Part shown: positions 32,050 to 46,678 of the stretch, in pieces | Layout of the letters: every line of letters starts with the position of its first letter | Position numbering within the stretch: the stretch's first letter is position 1 | DNA from: Carya illinoinensis | Lineage: Eukaryota > Streptophyta > Magnoliopsida > Fagales > Juglandaceae | Length of the DNA stretch: 64,000 bases | Direction of reading: 5' to 3' | Assembly (NCBI RefSeq): GCF_018687715.1 | Contig: NC_056752.1 | Coordinates: 44,662,501-44,726,500 of the forward strand | Program-made: the position numbers and the translations under genes | The notes under the pieces: model-generated | What the model was told of the DNA's origin: nothing | Database searches by the model: none | What the model saw: the letters and a program-made list of their open reading frames with translations, nothing else

Positions 32050-35040
32050 TTTTTCTCTCAAGTGACTTCATTAATAAAGCAAGAATTAATACAAGAAGTT
32101 AACATATATTACAAGTCAAGTATTTGTTAGATGTTAGGGAGGATCATTCTCACTGTAAAAGTCTAATAAGCAAGGTGGGATTTCTATACGGTGATGATGT
32201 GTCCATGTTGGAGTAATGATGTGTCCATCTTGGAGTATCTTGTTGATTGTGATATTGGTGTTATGTTAGATGGATTTTTTGAATTTCAATCACTGAATTT
32301 TGTGTAAAAAGTACCTGGAGAAGGATTGTGTTCCATCTTCTTGGTGCCTCTAAGATAAGCTCTGAAATTTTCAAGTGAGGGTCTTGCCATGTGTCTGATG
32401 TCTTTGACTTAGGAGTGAATGAGTTTAGACTTGGTACCCAAGGATTTTAGACCACAGTTTAGTTCTAATCCCATTATTAATTTGAAAGCATAATCTGAAA
32501 AGAATGAAGTCTTTTTGTGTAATAAGACCTTTCCAGAATCTCGAGTCAATTGGTTTTCCTGAGAAAGTGCTCCAAGAGGTGTTTCTCATGTATTTTTGGC
32601 CCGGCATTTCTTTCTATATACTTTTTTCCTTACTGATTAGGTACCAGACAAGTTTACCAAGTAGTGCTTTGTTGAAATTGGAAGCAAGTCTTATGCCTAG
32701 GCCTCCTACTGAATTGGGTTTGCATATTGAATTCCAAGATTTTCAGATGAAATTGTGAATTTCGTTTGTTTTAAAACCCCATCAAAAACACATTAGGGCT
32801 CTATCTATCTTATTGGTGGTTTTCTTAGGAAGCCAAATTGTGGACATTGTGTAAGAAGGAATTGCACTGGCCATTAATTTAATGAGAGTTGTTCTTCCAG
32901 TTTTTGAAACGAGTTTCGATTTTCATCTAGCCAGTTTATTATGGATTTTCTCTTAAATTTCAATACAGTGATGTTTAGTAAAAGATACAAAGTTAAGTGG
33001 CAGAGCTAGGCATTTTATTTTAGAAGGTGAGAGATCTTGAAGTTAAGGATTTCCTTTACTTCTCTTACTATCTTATGTTTGTTGTTCTTACTAAACTGGA
33101 TGGAAGATTTTGTTGTGTTTATTATTTGACCAAACTAGGATTTGTATATTTCTAGACTTTGTAGGAAAGCCAATGTATTATGAGTTGTAGATGTGCTAAA
33201 AAGAATTAGGTCATCTACAAAAAATAGATGGGAGATATAGTATCCATTTCTACTGATTTTTATCCCTATGATGTTTCCATTATATTCTTGTTTTGTTATT
33301 AGTCTTGAAAAGACTTCACTTCCTAGTATGAAAATAAATAGAGAGAGAGGGTCTCATTGCCTAATTCCTCTGTTTGGGTGTTTTAGACCATGTAGTTTTC
33401 CATTGATTACAACAAAGTATGAAGTTGTTGTAATACACTCTTTGATCCAGTTTATCCAAGTCTGATTAAAGCCAAAGCAGTTAAAAATGGTTAAAAGAAA
33501 ATTCCATTCTATAAAATCAAAGGCATTTTCCATGTCTATCTTGACAACCATGAGACATTTTCTTCCTTTTTTGTTTTTTTGAACATGGAACACCTCCTAA
33601 GCTAGAATTATGTTTTCTTGAATTACCTTCCCTAGAAGAAAGGTAGTTTGAAAAGGAAAGATGAATTTTTGCATAACTATTTAAGTCTGTTGGAGAGGAT
33701 TTTAGGTATTACTTTATAACATACATTAGAAAGGCTTATAGGTCTAAATTAATGAATGTTAGGAGAACCAATTTTTGGAATAAGAACAATATGTGTATGT
33801 TTTATCCCTTGTAACACGTGCCTTGATGTGAAAAAACTTTTAATAGCTTTATTAAGATCATCTTTCACAATATCCCAATAATACTTATAAAAAAATCATG
33901 TGAATCCATCTAGACTAGGTGATTTAGAGGATGGGATCTATTTGATTGTGGAGAGAATTTTTCCTTCTGAAGGTAATTTATATAGGAATTGATTGTCTAT
34001 TTCAGTTATCTTCTCAGGAAACAGATTGTCTAGATCTTCTGGGACCAAAGGAGAGGATGTTTGAAATTTTTTTTTAAAGTGCTCCAAGAACATTGTGGAT
34101 ATTCAGTGGATTGGAGTCCCATTGGTTTGATTCATTTTTCAAACAATTGATCAATTAATCTCATTCCTCCTTCTCCTCATTGTGGAAGACATGGAAAAAT
34201 TTTGTATTCAAGTCTGTGGTGGTTAGCCATTGAATTCTAGATTTATGTCTCCACATAATTTCCTCTCTTTTCAATTGCTCATTAAGACATTCTCTAATAG
34301 AATCCTCTTGATGTAAGAGGTTATTAGAAGAGTCCTGCGATTATATTTGAGTTAACATATTGGACAGATTTTTTATGCATGTTTGAATGTGTCCAAAGTC
34401 ATTAACATTCCAGATTTTGAGAACTTTTTCTACTTCTGAGTTTTTGATTGAGAATGAAGGAAGAGGATCCATTCAGATGTATATCCCAAGCCTTTTTTTT
34501 TCTTTTTTTTTCTTTTTTTTTTTTTAATCACAGTGACACATGAGGGATCTCTTGTCCAGAATTTCTCGAATTTAAAAGTTTTGAAATTGTGATTTTTATC
34601 CTGAGTATACAATAGAGATGGAGAGTGATCTAAGGTATGGATTGGTAAATGAAAAAGTTTCACATCTAAATGCAGCATTGTCCACTGAGGGTTTGCTATG
34701 GCTTTATCCAATCTTTCTTTTATATTACCAGATCCTTACCTATTGTTCGTCCATGTGAATTTGGGACCACAATAATCAAGATTTGCAAATCCACTGTCTT
34801 CCATGAATTTTTTTAGACCACTTGATAATGAAGAAGAGGCAAATAACCTTCCTTCATGTTTTTCAATTTGATTCAGTAGTGAATTAAAATCACCTACTCC
34901 TATTATGGGCCTTGGATAAGTGAATGTTATTGGGTTCAAGAGATCCCAGAATTTCATTTTGTATGAATATTGAGCAGGACAGTAAACCATCAAAAGTAAC
35001 CATGGCATATATATAAGATCAGAGTACACAAGCATAGCTA
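32050..35040 (-). mobile_element. Degraded, 5'-truncated L1-type LINE
   Basis: Fragments of one LINE ORF2 read on the minus strand in the expected order. An endonuclease end at 34736-35035 has VGDFNSLL and PKFTWTNNR. Reverse transcriptase at 33354-33593 has KIDMENAFDFIEWNFL and GIRQ. A distal region lies near 32425-32607. Stops and frameshifts separate them and no long frame survives. No full endonuclease or ORF1 is present, so the copy is 5'-truncated. No clear poly(A) remains at the low-coordinate end. Confidence 0.8.
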
Positions 35041-35955
35041 TTATATTGCTTGAGTATTTAGGTTACCATCTGTATGAAACGCTAAGCATCGATCTTCTAT
35101 TTGAAATTGCATTAAGGGCAGTAAAAAGTAATTAAATAGCCGATGAAATCAGATTGTTTAGTTATTACTTATTAAACTACTTTTTAATCTAAAAAAAAAA
35201 AAAGTCTAAAAAGTACCTTTTAAGAAAATTTTCTTAAACATGATTTTTTGAATAATGTGGAACATAGTTCCAATTTTAAAGAAGATTATTAAATGACAAA
35301 AATATTCATACAGCTTTCAGATAATTACATCCTTGTCTTGTGATCTTATAACAGGCACAATACTACCTAAAGAACTTTTTATGTCATTTATAACTCAAAA
35401 AGCACTTTCTTATATTGTTTCCAAATAAATGCAACTTGTTTGAAAGTTATTTAGATATCTGATTACAAAACAATAAATAACTTTTTAATAGTAAAGCTTA
35501 TTACTTAAGCTCTACAACTAAAAATCTTAAAGTTAAAAGTTATATTAGCTACCGCAATCCTAAATATGTACTACTTTTTCAATATAATAGGTACCCACAA
35601 AATACTATTATTCGCAATTCAACTCATCTCAACATCCAAAAGCAGAAGTAAATATTCAAGTACATATTGAATTTCTAGAGAATCGTTAAAAGACAAATTA
35701 ATGTTAAAACAATACAAGATTCAAAGGAGTAATTTGCGTATGGTTTGAAGTAACTTATTAGTTATTACTTGCCCCGCCTACCCCAATTTTAAAAAAACTT
35801 GGAATTTATAAAGTCTTAAACTTTAGAACCTAAGACAAATTTTTTTGATAAGTAGAACCCAAGACAAATTATCCAATACTCAAAACTAAAAGAAAAGGAT
35901 GGTAAACAAGACAGGGTAGCCAGAAGCAAGAGCCACTCATCCAGAGACATTTTCC
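35041..35955. other. Intergenic region with right copy of the LINE-flanking repeat
   Basis: About 35064-35163 repeats the sequence at 31893-32046. The remainder is AT-rich and without a gene. The last part is presumably the 3' UTR of the glycolipid transfer protein gene on the minus strand. Confidence 0.55.
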
Positions 35956-38650
35956 TCATGAAGCCTTCAGATCGTCCAAGCCAACACTAGCCTGTGTCAA
36001 GAGAGGAACTTTCATGAACCACTATAGCTATCTAAAACTCGTGGTAATCTTTTTTTGTGAAAAAATCATGGTAGTTAAAACTCAATGCCACCATTGATGC
36101 TCAAAACTCTGTCCCTCTTGAAACCCACTTACTTTCAGCCCCATTCATTTAGACCCATCCCTCAAAATTCCCAATCTCACAGTTGCTTTCTTCCTTTATC
36201 CAGAAGAAGCTTGAACATCTTTTCAAAAGTGACCAAGGATATTATGACCTGCCTCATCACTAAGGATTTTTGTTTCCTCTACTTTCTTCTCAAGTTTTTA
36301 CAATCAGTCACAAAACCACAAATTTTGCAAACAAAATATGGCGAGACTCAAAGCAACAATTCCAATTTTGCAAGACATCTTACCAGAAACTTGTGATTCT
36401 CTTCAAGAAAAGGGGAAAAACTTGTGCAGAATTTCTCTATGTCAGCATAAATATCACCACTGCCCCCTAGCACCTCCATGAACTTCTTTCTATCTGGAGC
36501 AAGTTTCATTGCAACCTGCAAAGTATTTAATAAGTCCAAACATCCGAATGAAATTACTCCTGTTAGCTAATATGTAATTCAAAATGTCTGAATTAAAGGT
36601 CAGACCAGACAAAGAAAAACGTCTGCAAAGGAAAATCAGAACTTATTGTAAGAATCCAAATAAATTTTCCATTTCCATCAATAATTTAAGAATTATTGGG
36701 TTGAGGGGGGTGGGCATTGAAGACATTACAGTGAAACTTGTACTAGCAAGCCAGCCATGCCATTTCTTCAGGGTCTTTCCATAGGCATCTGTACAGGCCT
36801 GTGACATTGTCCAATCCTTGTGCTCAAGTAAGTTGTGAAACAAAGCCACCAAGAAATCCATTGCTCTGAAGATTTATTGTATTAACATCATAAGTACAAA
36901 GGAATCACATTTTCAAAGCAAATATATGATAAACATTCCTGATAACAACATTATTAAGCATTACAATTCTCATTTAAGCCAATACTCCTTGGTTAGAACA
37001 TGATTACAATTTTATCACTAAGGAAAATTACGACTTGCTGTCAGATTCATAGAGCACATTGACAAAGCAGACATGCAAATACCACAAAGTGGGCAAGGAC
37101 ACCCATTACACAGAGAGAAAGAGAGTAATGTTCCAATGAATTTCCCTATTCTGCTTCATACCTATAAAAAAATCCATATTCTGCTTCTTTTAATTTCCTC
37201 TATTTTATTTTCGATGCAATCCATGTGTTAGATTGAGTTTAGTGATATCTTTGAAGTCCTTTTCTGGAGATTGAATGCTATAATTTTCCAAATTATTTTT
37301 TTCTAACCCTATGGCATACTACAGTTAGCATCATTTACCTTGTCAACCAAAGAAGTCCGTTGGTGCAACTGGATGATTCTTTTGCTGTTTTAGCTTCAAC
37401 CTCTGCTCTCACCATGTTATACAAGTGGTTGAAGTCGGATGGATTTGAAGAATGTTTAGATTCCAATCTCTACAAGAAAAAATATCACAGTCAGAATGGG
37501 AACACATAAAAAATACTTTTAAGTATATATATTTTAAAAAATTAAAAAAATATATATTTAGAAAATTGAAATTTCAAAAATCTATTTTTTCAATTTTTTG
37601 GGAAAATCATTTTTTTTAGTTTTTAAAATTTTTAAAGTGATTTTTGAATTTTTAAAGTTTTATCAAGGGTATTTATGTCAAGTTTTTATGCAGTGGGTAC
37701 ATTGCAATTTTTTGTTAGTTTGAAAGGCAATTGCCAAAATTGATAGTTTGAGGGGTGAATGCAAATTGAGTGGTAGTTTGAGGGGCATTGTGTATTTATC
37801 TCAAAATATACTATTCACCTCATATTGATGTACTTTGGAAGATCACTTTTATTTATACATGTTTAATAACATAACAGTGATATCCAACATTACACAAACA
37901 AATTTACTAGTTAAGCTAGAACTAGATAAGCAAAAGTAACCAATAAAAATATTTAGCTCACTAGCAGAAATAGAAGTACAGCTCACAATCTCCATCTTCA
38001 CAGCTTCTTACAGTTTAATATCACAGACATGCATTGTATGACATATCATAAAGACATCTTCACAAGTAAGAGAAAATAATTTGTCTCAAACACAAACAAG
38101 TGAGCTTGACTGTGGAAAAATACACAATGAGGACATCTTACCGATATGTTTCCTCCAATATCAGATTTAACAAGGGTCATAGAAGCTCCAAACTTATCTG
38201 CCATAAGAAAGAATGAAATAATAAAGTAATTAATCAAGGAAACAAGCCCAGATCTAGCACGCTGTAATATTGATATTTTCCAACCAGACTTTATTACTAT
38301 ATCATGAAAAAACACCAATCACCATAACAAGTTCATATTCTAGAATAGTCACAATACCTAATTCAAATAGAGGACGGGTTTTGAAAGTTTGAAAACAGGG
38401 CTACATTGGATTAGCAACATTTAAGACCAAGTATGCATTTGCCACAGTATCCATGAGGACACTACCGCCGATGGATATAGTTTCATGATCCATCCATTAC
38501 CGTATTCAAATAATGGAGGCAAGAGAATGCACCTATTATAGGCAGTATGTGCTTGCAGACTTCCAAGAAAGGAGTGGTTAGCATGTCCCCTTCCTCGAGC
38601 TTCACATGCTGTATTCCTTCCAATGCGGGAGTGAACACTGTTCCCTCCAT
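35956..38650 (-). CDS. GLTP1: Glycolipid transfer protein (GLTP1 type)
   Basis: Six minus-strand exons: 38533-38650, 38142-38197, 37339-37469, 36730-36865, 36384-36515 and 35956-35991. All have GT-AG introns with matching phases and give 202 residues, the length of Arabidopsis GLTP1. The start is MEGTVFTPALEGIQHVKLEE and the end is ASVGLDDLKAS. The glycolipid headgroup pocket residues of the family are present: Asp52 and Asn56 in KSDIGGN, Trp99 in GLLWLT and His138 in KKWHGWL. GLTP-fold proteins move glycosphingolipids, in plants chiefly glucosylceramide, between membranes from the cytosol. No damage is seen. Most exons are too short to stand out as open frames, so the model rests on splice signals and family similarity, which agree throughout. 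Confidence 0.95.
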
Positions 38651-40150
38651 TTCTATGCTCTACTGCATATATCACCCGAAGTAAATAAATTAGTCTCAGA
38701 TTTCAGAGTGAGAGGGAACAAAATTATCAAGTGAGGTTAAAAGTGTTAAAATTCATCAACTCATTATTTTGAAAATAAAACTTAAGATGCGAAATTAAAA
38801 AATCCCTATCAATACTAGCTGAATTATACCCGTTTATATACTGAGAAAAATTATACACATATTTTTCAATATCTCATAAATGGAAATGAATCGATCCATG
38901 CGAACTGCGAAGTATATAATTCAAAGCTATAATCACAAGTGAAGTATCTCATTATGAAACACACATGTATTTGACAGGCATCAGGATATAAGATCTTCCC
39001 ATATTTTTTATATCGTATAAATCTCAAACAGAGAGAGAGGAAAACAATTTGATCAGATCCACCAACAATCACAAGGATCGGAAAAGCAACAATTTTTTTT
39101 TTTTTTTTTTTTTTTTGGGGTGGGGGGAATCCAAATGTAAATGGATATTCTGGATAATTCGTGCGATTCAGGAGCTCGGAGACGCTTACTGAGCTGCTTA
39201 TAGGCGATCTGAACTGCAGAGAGAGAAACAACAATCAATTCGGTAAGAGAAAAAAGCAAAAGAGAGTAGAGGAAAGTGAGGGTTGGATCCGACGGAGGAA
39301 CGAACCTTTTGGTGATGATGATCAATGGTCGGAGACTGACCGATCGACAACGCATCAGATTCGATCCGTTAACGATTGAGCTTTTTTTCTTTTTTAAGTG
39401 GGACGCCAATTAACGCTGCACTTTTCCTAATTAATTACAATCGAAGGAAGCGAGAAACGGCTCCCGTCGGTGACTTCGACGGATTATTGAGTTTTGCAGT
39501 TTGTTTAAAAAAGAGTATAATTTATTATTAAAAAATTAATTTTTTTAATATAAATTTTTATTTTTATTTTTTAAAAATAATTATGCAGTATTTATATATT
39601 CATGATTGCAAGCATTAATTTTTTTTTTTTTAAATTCTTTTTACTCATAAGCCATCCTTAAAACACTGTTTCTACACTATTCCGTATGATAAGATTACAA
39701 CAAAATTATAAAAAAAAAAAATATAAATCTATAATTATTTTTTACTTTATATATCTTAATATAAAAAATTAATTAATTAATTAATTAGTTTTCACCTCCA
39801 ACAATTAAAAGTGAAAATTTTCATTTATTTAAAGGTCCAAATATCAATTATAAATAGCCTTTTTTGTGCAGTTCATGATGTAAAGTAAAATTAAGATGTG
39901 ATATATACATTGAAAGTGCCAGCTTTGATAGTCATGACTCCTGATTTTTAATTTTTTTAACGTCTCTCTGCAGCACCTCTGCCTCAGTAGTTGTTGAAAA
40001 ATAAAAAAGAACTGTCAATATAGCATTAATCATAATAATTCTAGAATGGAAAAGGTTAATTTATTGTAAACTCTACTTGGGAGTTTCATTGTCATAATAT
40101 TTAATCTAGCTCGGGAAACAAAAAGAAAGTGACTTAGAAAAACAGCTTTT
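38651..40150. other. Promoter region of GLTP1 and intergenic DNA
   Basis: About 39306-39380 reads like a non-coding leader exon of the GLTP gene on the minus strand (donor-like gttcgt at its low end), implying a 5' UTR intron. A poly-A/poly-T tract with a run of G lies at about 39091-39126. From 39500 to 40000 the DNA is very AT-rich with no gene. Confidence 0.45.
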
Positions 40151-40875
40151 TCATATGATTTTGGGTGGGTATTTGGTTGCATTCTTGACAATTTTCTTGG
40201 TGGCAGCATCACCGAGATCAATGCCACATATATCAGCCAGCCTGATGAGGTATAGCAGGACATCAGACAGCTCCTCTCCCAGATGCTCCTTATCTGATTC
40301 CTCCCAATTTGGCAAACCTCTGTCCACCTCTCCCCTCCATTGGAATATTTCTGATAGCTCTCCCACTTCTCCAACCTACACTCGAGATTTGAAGAGTTTA
40401 GAGAATCGTAAGGGAAATGTTTAACGTTTTTGTCAAATTACTGAGACCCAAAATCAAGAGGATGGTAGAAAAAAGAAAACACGTGGGAGCATTAAGGGAT
40501 CATGATGGCTCTGATGCGCTCTAATGCAAAATAACATTTCAGATATATATACTTTCCACATTCAAAAGAAAGAGTGCCTCTCTTCAAAGGCCTCTGGTCA
40601 AATTGGACAGAAGATACTTTTGAATGGATGAGACCCAGAAACAGATAGGAGTATTCCTGTAAAAGAGGATTAGCAAGATTTGCAAAGGAAGCATGGATGA
40701 ATGAATCAGCATTGGATACATATATGCATGCTGAGATTACCATAGCAAGGAGTAGATTCCTGGGAGTATGGTACTTCTCCCAATCTCTGGCCTTTGCAAA
40801 TTCCTCGAGCTTCACTGACAGATCTTTCAGACTGATGTCCGTAGTTTTCTCTTCCAGCACTTCTTCTCCACCCAT
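40151..40875 (-). CDS. dCTP pyrophosphatase (MazG-like, DCTPP1 type)
   Basis: Two minus-strand exons, 40741-40875 and 40151-40375, join in phase 0 and give 119 residues. The MazG-like all-alpha NTP pyrophosphatase motifs are present: WEKYHTPRNLLLAM, then EVGELSEIFQWRGE with the metal-binding Glu residues (about 48-54), then LGEELSDVLLYLIRLADICG with the second acidic set, ending KNATKYPPKII. Family members hydrolyse dCTP and modified dCTP to the monophosphate plus pyrophosphate and sanitise nucleotide pools. The protein is slightly shorter than many plant homologues but has all core helices. A TATA-like stretch on the minus strand (about 40919-40930) lies about 45 bases upstream of the ATG. 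Confidence 0.93.
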
Positions 40876-41700
40876 GATTCAGTTTCTTGGAGTATCTGCA
40901 TGGAGAGGAAGAGGGGTCTTATATATATAGCTTTAAAGAGACCTAAAAGGCTAAAAGCATATTGCTTCTGATGGAATTTTGTATCTTGTATGGCATGAAA
41001 TTGAGAGAAATAATTAAGGGATGATAGTGGGAGAAAATACCTTTGTTATGGTTAATACAGGAGATTCCTCACGGCCACCACCATTCAAAATGGCCAACTT
41101 CAACTCATTAAAATTGATCAAGAATATTACATTTTTACCATTCCAAATGGGTTATCTTTGAAACATGGCTACCGAGTCCAGCCGTAGGGTATAAATTTAC
41201 TACCATATACACTCCCACTGTATCAGAATGACTATCTGGGAGTGGGAAATTCCCATCAATGTGAATTGAGGAGATACACGCATTTAGTGATCTAACAACT
41301 CATTGATTAGGTGGCCCAATGAGTTGGCCATTTAAGGATAATTACAGTTTCAAATTGCAGCACAGAATGAATTAATAGGTTGATCCTAGAGGAACACTGA
41401 TTACTGATGGCACAAAACAAATACACAACCTCATCAGAATGATAATCTATGGAAACAACAGGACCACCTTAAAAGGCATTTCATTTCTCATATTATATAA
41501 TCTGCTCTTTCCGGTGACATAGTTGCAGTAAAATCGGATTTTTGAAAAGCATCAACCCAAAATCAAGTTTTTAAAATCATGTTTTTCAATCAGGGAAAAG
41601 ATACTATACCGTTTTCTCTTTTTTACCTTTTTATGATACCATTCCTTTTCAATGGCTGCTAGCTACCCCCCCCCCCCAAAAAAAAAAAAGTCCCTTCTCC

Positions 41701-41746
<46 letters not shown>

Positions 41747-42730
41747 GGATAATATATAGAGATACATACTGAAGATCGAATAATTTCTTTCCAGACACTC
41801 GTATGCATATCAAAGATTCTAAACGAAAGTGCCACACATTCTGTGCTTGCTGCATATAAAATATTTAGATCAAAGAGGACCAGATGTCATTCAACTGGAC
41901 CTAGCAGTGTGTATCATGCAAATGATTATCATGGCAAACTGGCAGTGGCATACAAAAAACTGCTGTGTAGATATGTTAAGATAGACATCAGACAATATGT
42001 ATATTTCAGATTGTGATGAAATCTGGACTAAAGGAAGGGAAAAAAGAGATCACTATATGGTATTGTATAGAAAGAAAATTCATCAGAGTCGGATATATAT
42101 AATGGACTTCTACTTACGACAGGCATAAATTCTCCATGTTAATTATAGACAGATGATACCGTAGCTAACCCCACAACCCATCAAGATAACCGCCCATAAA
42201 GAGAAATACCTGTGCCTTTTAGCAAGTGGATATGGGCATACCTCGAGCATTAGGCACCAACAAAAGATTTAAGACTTTATTTTGATGCGGTAATCAACAG
42301 AAATACGCACTTGATAAAACATATACCAACAAAATTAAAATTAACATTAATAAGCTTGGTAAGATGAATTTATATATAAAACCTTAGTGTCATGGGATAT
42401 AATGAGTAAAAAAAAGTAATGGTTTGTCCCACCATGTTTTTGATATTGTGTTTTATTTTAGAAAAATTATATTTCTGAGTCAGCGTGGAGAACACTCCCT
42501 CTACAATGTTGATATGAAAAACTTGATTCGTAAAAGAATTTAATTGTATAACTTTAATGCAAATTAAATCTTATTATTCTAACTCTACAAAAATTAGGGG
42601 TGAAAATTGACGTATCGATGTAGTTTTTTTTATTCAAAACCGAAACCGGCTAGTGAATGGGGAGGAAACCATCGTCATCCGTCTCAGCGTAACTCCAGTC
42701 GGCTTGTCGGAGTCTTCAGTGGCTGTGTGT

Positions 42731-42772
<42 letters not shown>

Positions 42773-43308
42773 CAAAACTTGAGAACTGTGAAATTGAAAG
42801 TGGAAAAAGAAATGAGGAGAAATAAGAGGAGCGTGCACCATTCAAATCTTAGAGTTAAAAAGGCGTTGTTCCTTTTATATTTTTTTAAATAGTAAGTCCT
42901 AAATCGACGCCATTTTAGCATCATTTCATATATGTATAATTAAAAGAAATACAGTTAAACTATCGGTCGATTCAAGTGTCTGGCCCAAGCTTAAACCGAA
43001 ATCAAACCACTGGATATCAGTTTTGAATAAATTTCACAGTGCGCCAACCCGTTCTACGCCAATTTCGATCTCTGGAGGCTGGTCTGAGTTTGTCCCCCAT
43101 CGATTTTTCGATATTTTGTACCGCACTAACAAAAATTGTGTCCTATACATCGATTTATAAAAGTGGTTTTTTCTTTAATAAAGATTCTTTTAGAGTAGGC
43201 TGGACTTACACTTTTGTAAGACCTGATATTTTGGATATAGTTTGGGCTCAAGTTCCAGGCTCAAATTGATAACAGTTTGGGTTGGACTTTACGGCACGTC
43301 TAAATTTA
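40876..43308. other. Intergenic region with microsatellites
   Basis: No gene seen. It contains a run of C then A (about 41668-41690), a long (CT)n array (about 41705-41744) and a (GA)n array (about 42735-42766). Open frames across these arrays are low-complexity artefacts. The rest is AT-rich. Confidence 0.6.
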
Positions 43309-43438
43309 GGCCCAACTTTGTTAGATCACACCTGCTACAGGAGCCGGTTCGTTTATATCCAGAAAACCGAAAACCCAAGAAGTCCAAATCGGGCGGTCAA
43401 AAAAACTCTATAAAGGCACTCCTAGAAGAAAAACCCTA
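43309..43438 (+). promoter_or_regulatory. Ribosomal-protein promoter motifs upstream of eL14
   Basis: A site II core GGCCCA (43309-43314), a TATA box TATAAAG (43409-43415) and a telo-box AAACCCTA (43431-43438) occur in this order within 200 bases of the start codon. Site II plus telo-box is the well-known arrangement in plant ribosomal protein and translation genes, bound by TCP and telo-box factors. It supports transcription starting near 43440. Confidence 0.75.
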
Positions 43439-43502
43439 GTTCCTACCCTCCCCTCATTTCTCTCCTTCTAGCTCCGCCTCCGGCATCTCTCACGATACCA
43501 AA

Positions 43503-44909
<1,407 letters not shown>

Positions 44910-46074
44910 GCATAGTTTTTATATCTGTTTCCCAATTTTGTTATGAATTTTCTGCTGTTGTAACGTTTGGATGGTGAGATTGTTTCAATGAAATCAGAGT
45001 TTCAGAGCAGCTTGAGCTTTTATATATTTCCAACAAGACTTAATTTATAGTCAGTTTTATCGGTAGACCTTTTCTTATCTGGATGTTCATGTTACTCAAT
45101 ATTTTAATCTTAGTGTGGGTATTCATCCTCTTTTCTTTGGATGGTTGCATATCGTTATTTTATGGGGTTCCAGTATATGCCCAACTAAATATTATGGTTT
45201 CATATCGCTGCTTTTATTGAATCTGTAGCGTCTTCCCTCCTTTGAGAGGAGCAAGTACTTGGTGTTTTAAACTTTTAAGAGCACTACCATACACTGATAT
45301 GGAGTCTTCATTGTTGGATTCCAGTAATTGAGATTTATCTACTTGTTTTATCAAAATTAGACGCTTCAAGGTAAACACCATTAAATTCTATGTTTGTGTA
45401 ATCCGGGATTGTCTGGGTTTTCTATTTGAGTCATTGCTTGGGTTCTGATCAAGGTGGGGGCAGATATTATATCAAAGAGTCTGATATGGAACGAATTTAG
45501 AGAAGACCCAAAATGAAATACAAGTAGCCTTCTCGAATAGCGCCCAAAGATCCACCACTTTGATCGAATTTATGTTTGTAAGATGAAGTTATTTTAATTT
45601 ATCTCAAATCAATTATTGAGGAGAATTATTATTTTTTTAATTTTTATTTATCTTAAATTAATTATTGATGAGATTTTTTTTTTCATTTTTTATTAAAAAG
45701 TTAAACTTATTTTATACATTTTAATTTAAAAAATTAAATATATTTCAATTTAAAAAAGATAAATCTCAATAGGATTTTCAAAATATTATGGAAAAGACCC
45801 AGAATGAAATACAAGCAGCCTTCTCGAATAGCGCCCAAACATGATATATGGCAGTCTTCTCATAAACATCATGGGTGCGATAACCCTTGTAAAGTCTTCA
45901 TTGACAAACGGACTAATTCGAGCACATTCGAACCAAAGCAAAATTTATTTTATCAAGTCATGTAATGGTTGGAAATTTATAATTTTTGTTTGAAGAAATG
46001 TGTCAGCAGTGCAGTCCAAGCGACGGTGACGGCGAGCAAGGGAAAGAATCAAAGAGAGTTAAAGAGTTTTGTTA
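44910..46074. other. 3' flank of eL14 with split direct repeat
   Basis: Presumed 3' UTR then intergenic DNA. A segment of about 55 bases occurs twice in direct orientation (about 45493-45548 and 45786-45842), sharing 'aatgaaatacaag' and 'ccttctcgaatagcgcccaa'. The AT-rich DNA between them may be an insertion or part of a small decayed element. No gene is seen. Confidence 0.6.
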
Positions 46075-46231
46075 TATACAAATACAGTTGCGTACTAATC
46101 TGTGTATCAATACTGATTCATTCACACTTAAAATTTAAATTAATACTGTTTTTAATAAAATCTATTTTTTGACTAATCACATCACATTGATGCATAGATT
46201 AGTGCACAATTGTACTTACAACTATATTTTT
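46075..46231. repeat. MITE-like inverted repeat
   Basis: The left arm contains 'acagttgcgtactaatctg' and the right arm, reversed, reads 'gtgcactaatctatgcatca'. The interior is AT-rich. It resembles the other MITEs of the window in length and in the 'taatcacatcacattg' core. Confidence 0.55.
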
Positions 46232-46678
46232 CCTAAAATCAAAAAACGTTTGGTGTGGGTGCTTTGACACGTAGGTGTTGGAACTTCAACTTGGAACTTG
46301 GAAGTACCCTTCGGAAATTGGAAGTCCCTTGGTTTAGTAAACTTTTTTAATCAACTTCCCTCAACAAGTGCTGTGAACTACCATGCAATGCAAATGCTTC
46401 CACTGAATTGATTAAACTCCATTGAACCTATAAATTTTTTTGGAACATGCTAAGTTCTCTCCCAAGTTGTCCCGCTCAAGTTTGCCCCTAGTTTATTTTT
46501 TTTTTAAATGTTAGAAAAAAGTTACTACTAGTGAATTTGTGTATTTTTTAAACATTAGAAAAAAAGTTTCTCTCTCCCTAACGTCCTGAGGACGCGAAAG
46601 GAGAAGAAGTTTCTAGTCTCACTTTTCACCAATGAGGTGGTTGAGTGGTTGTTCGCGAGGGTGCTGCAGCTGTGGAGA

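Noticed and set aside
33268..33465. Plus-strand open frame within the degraded LINE
   Set aside because: It is antisense to recognisable reverse transcriptase sequence and has no signature of its own.
41702..42766. Open frames through (CT)n and (GA)n arrays
   Set aside because: Low-complexity arrays read open in several frames; they are microsatellites, not genes.
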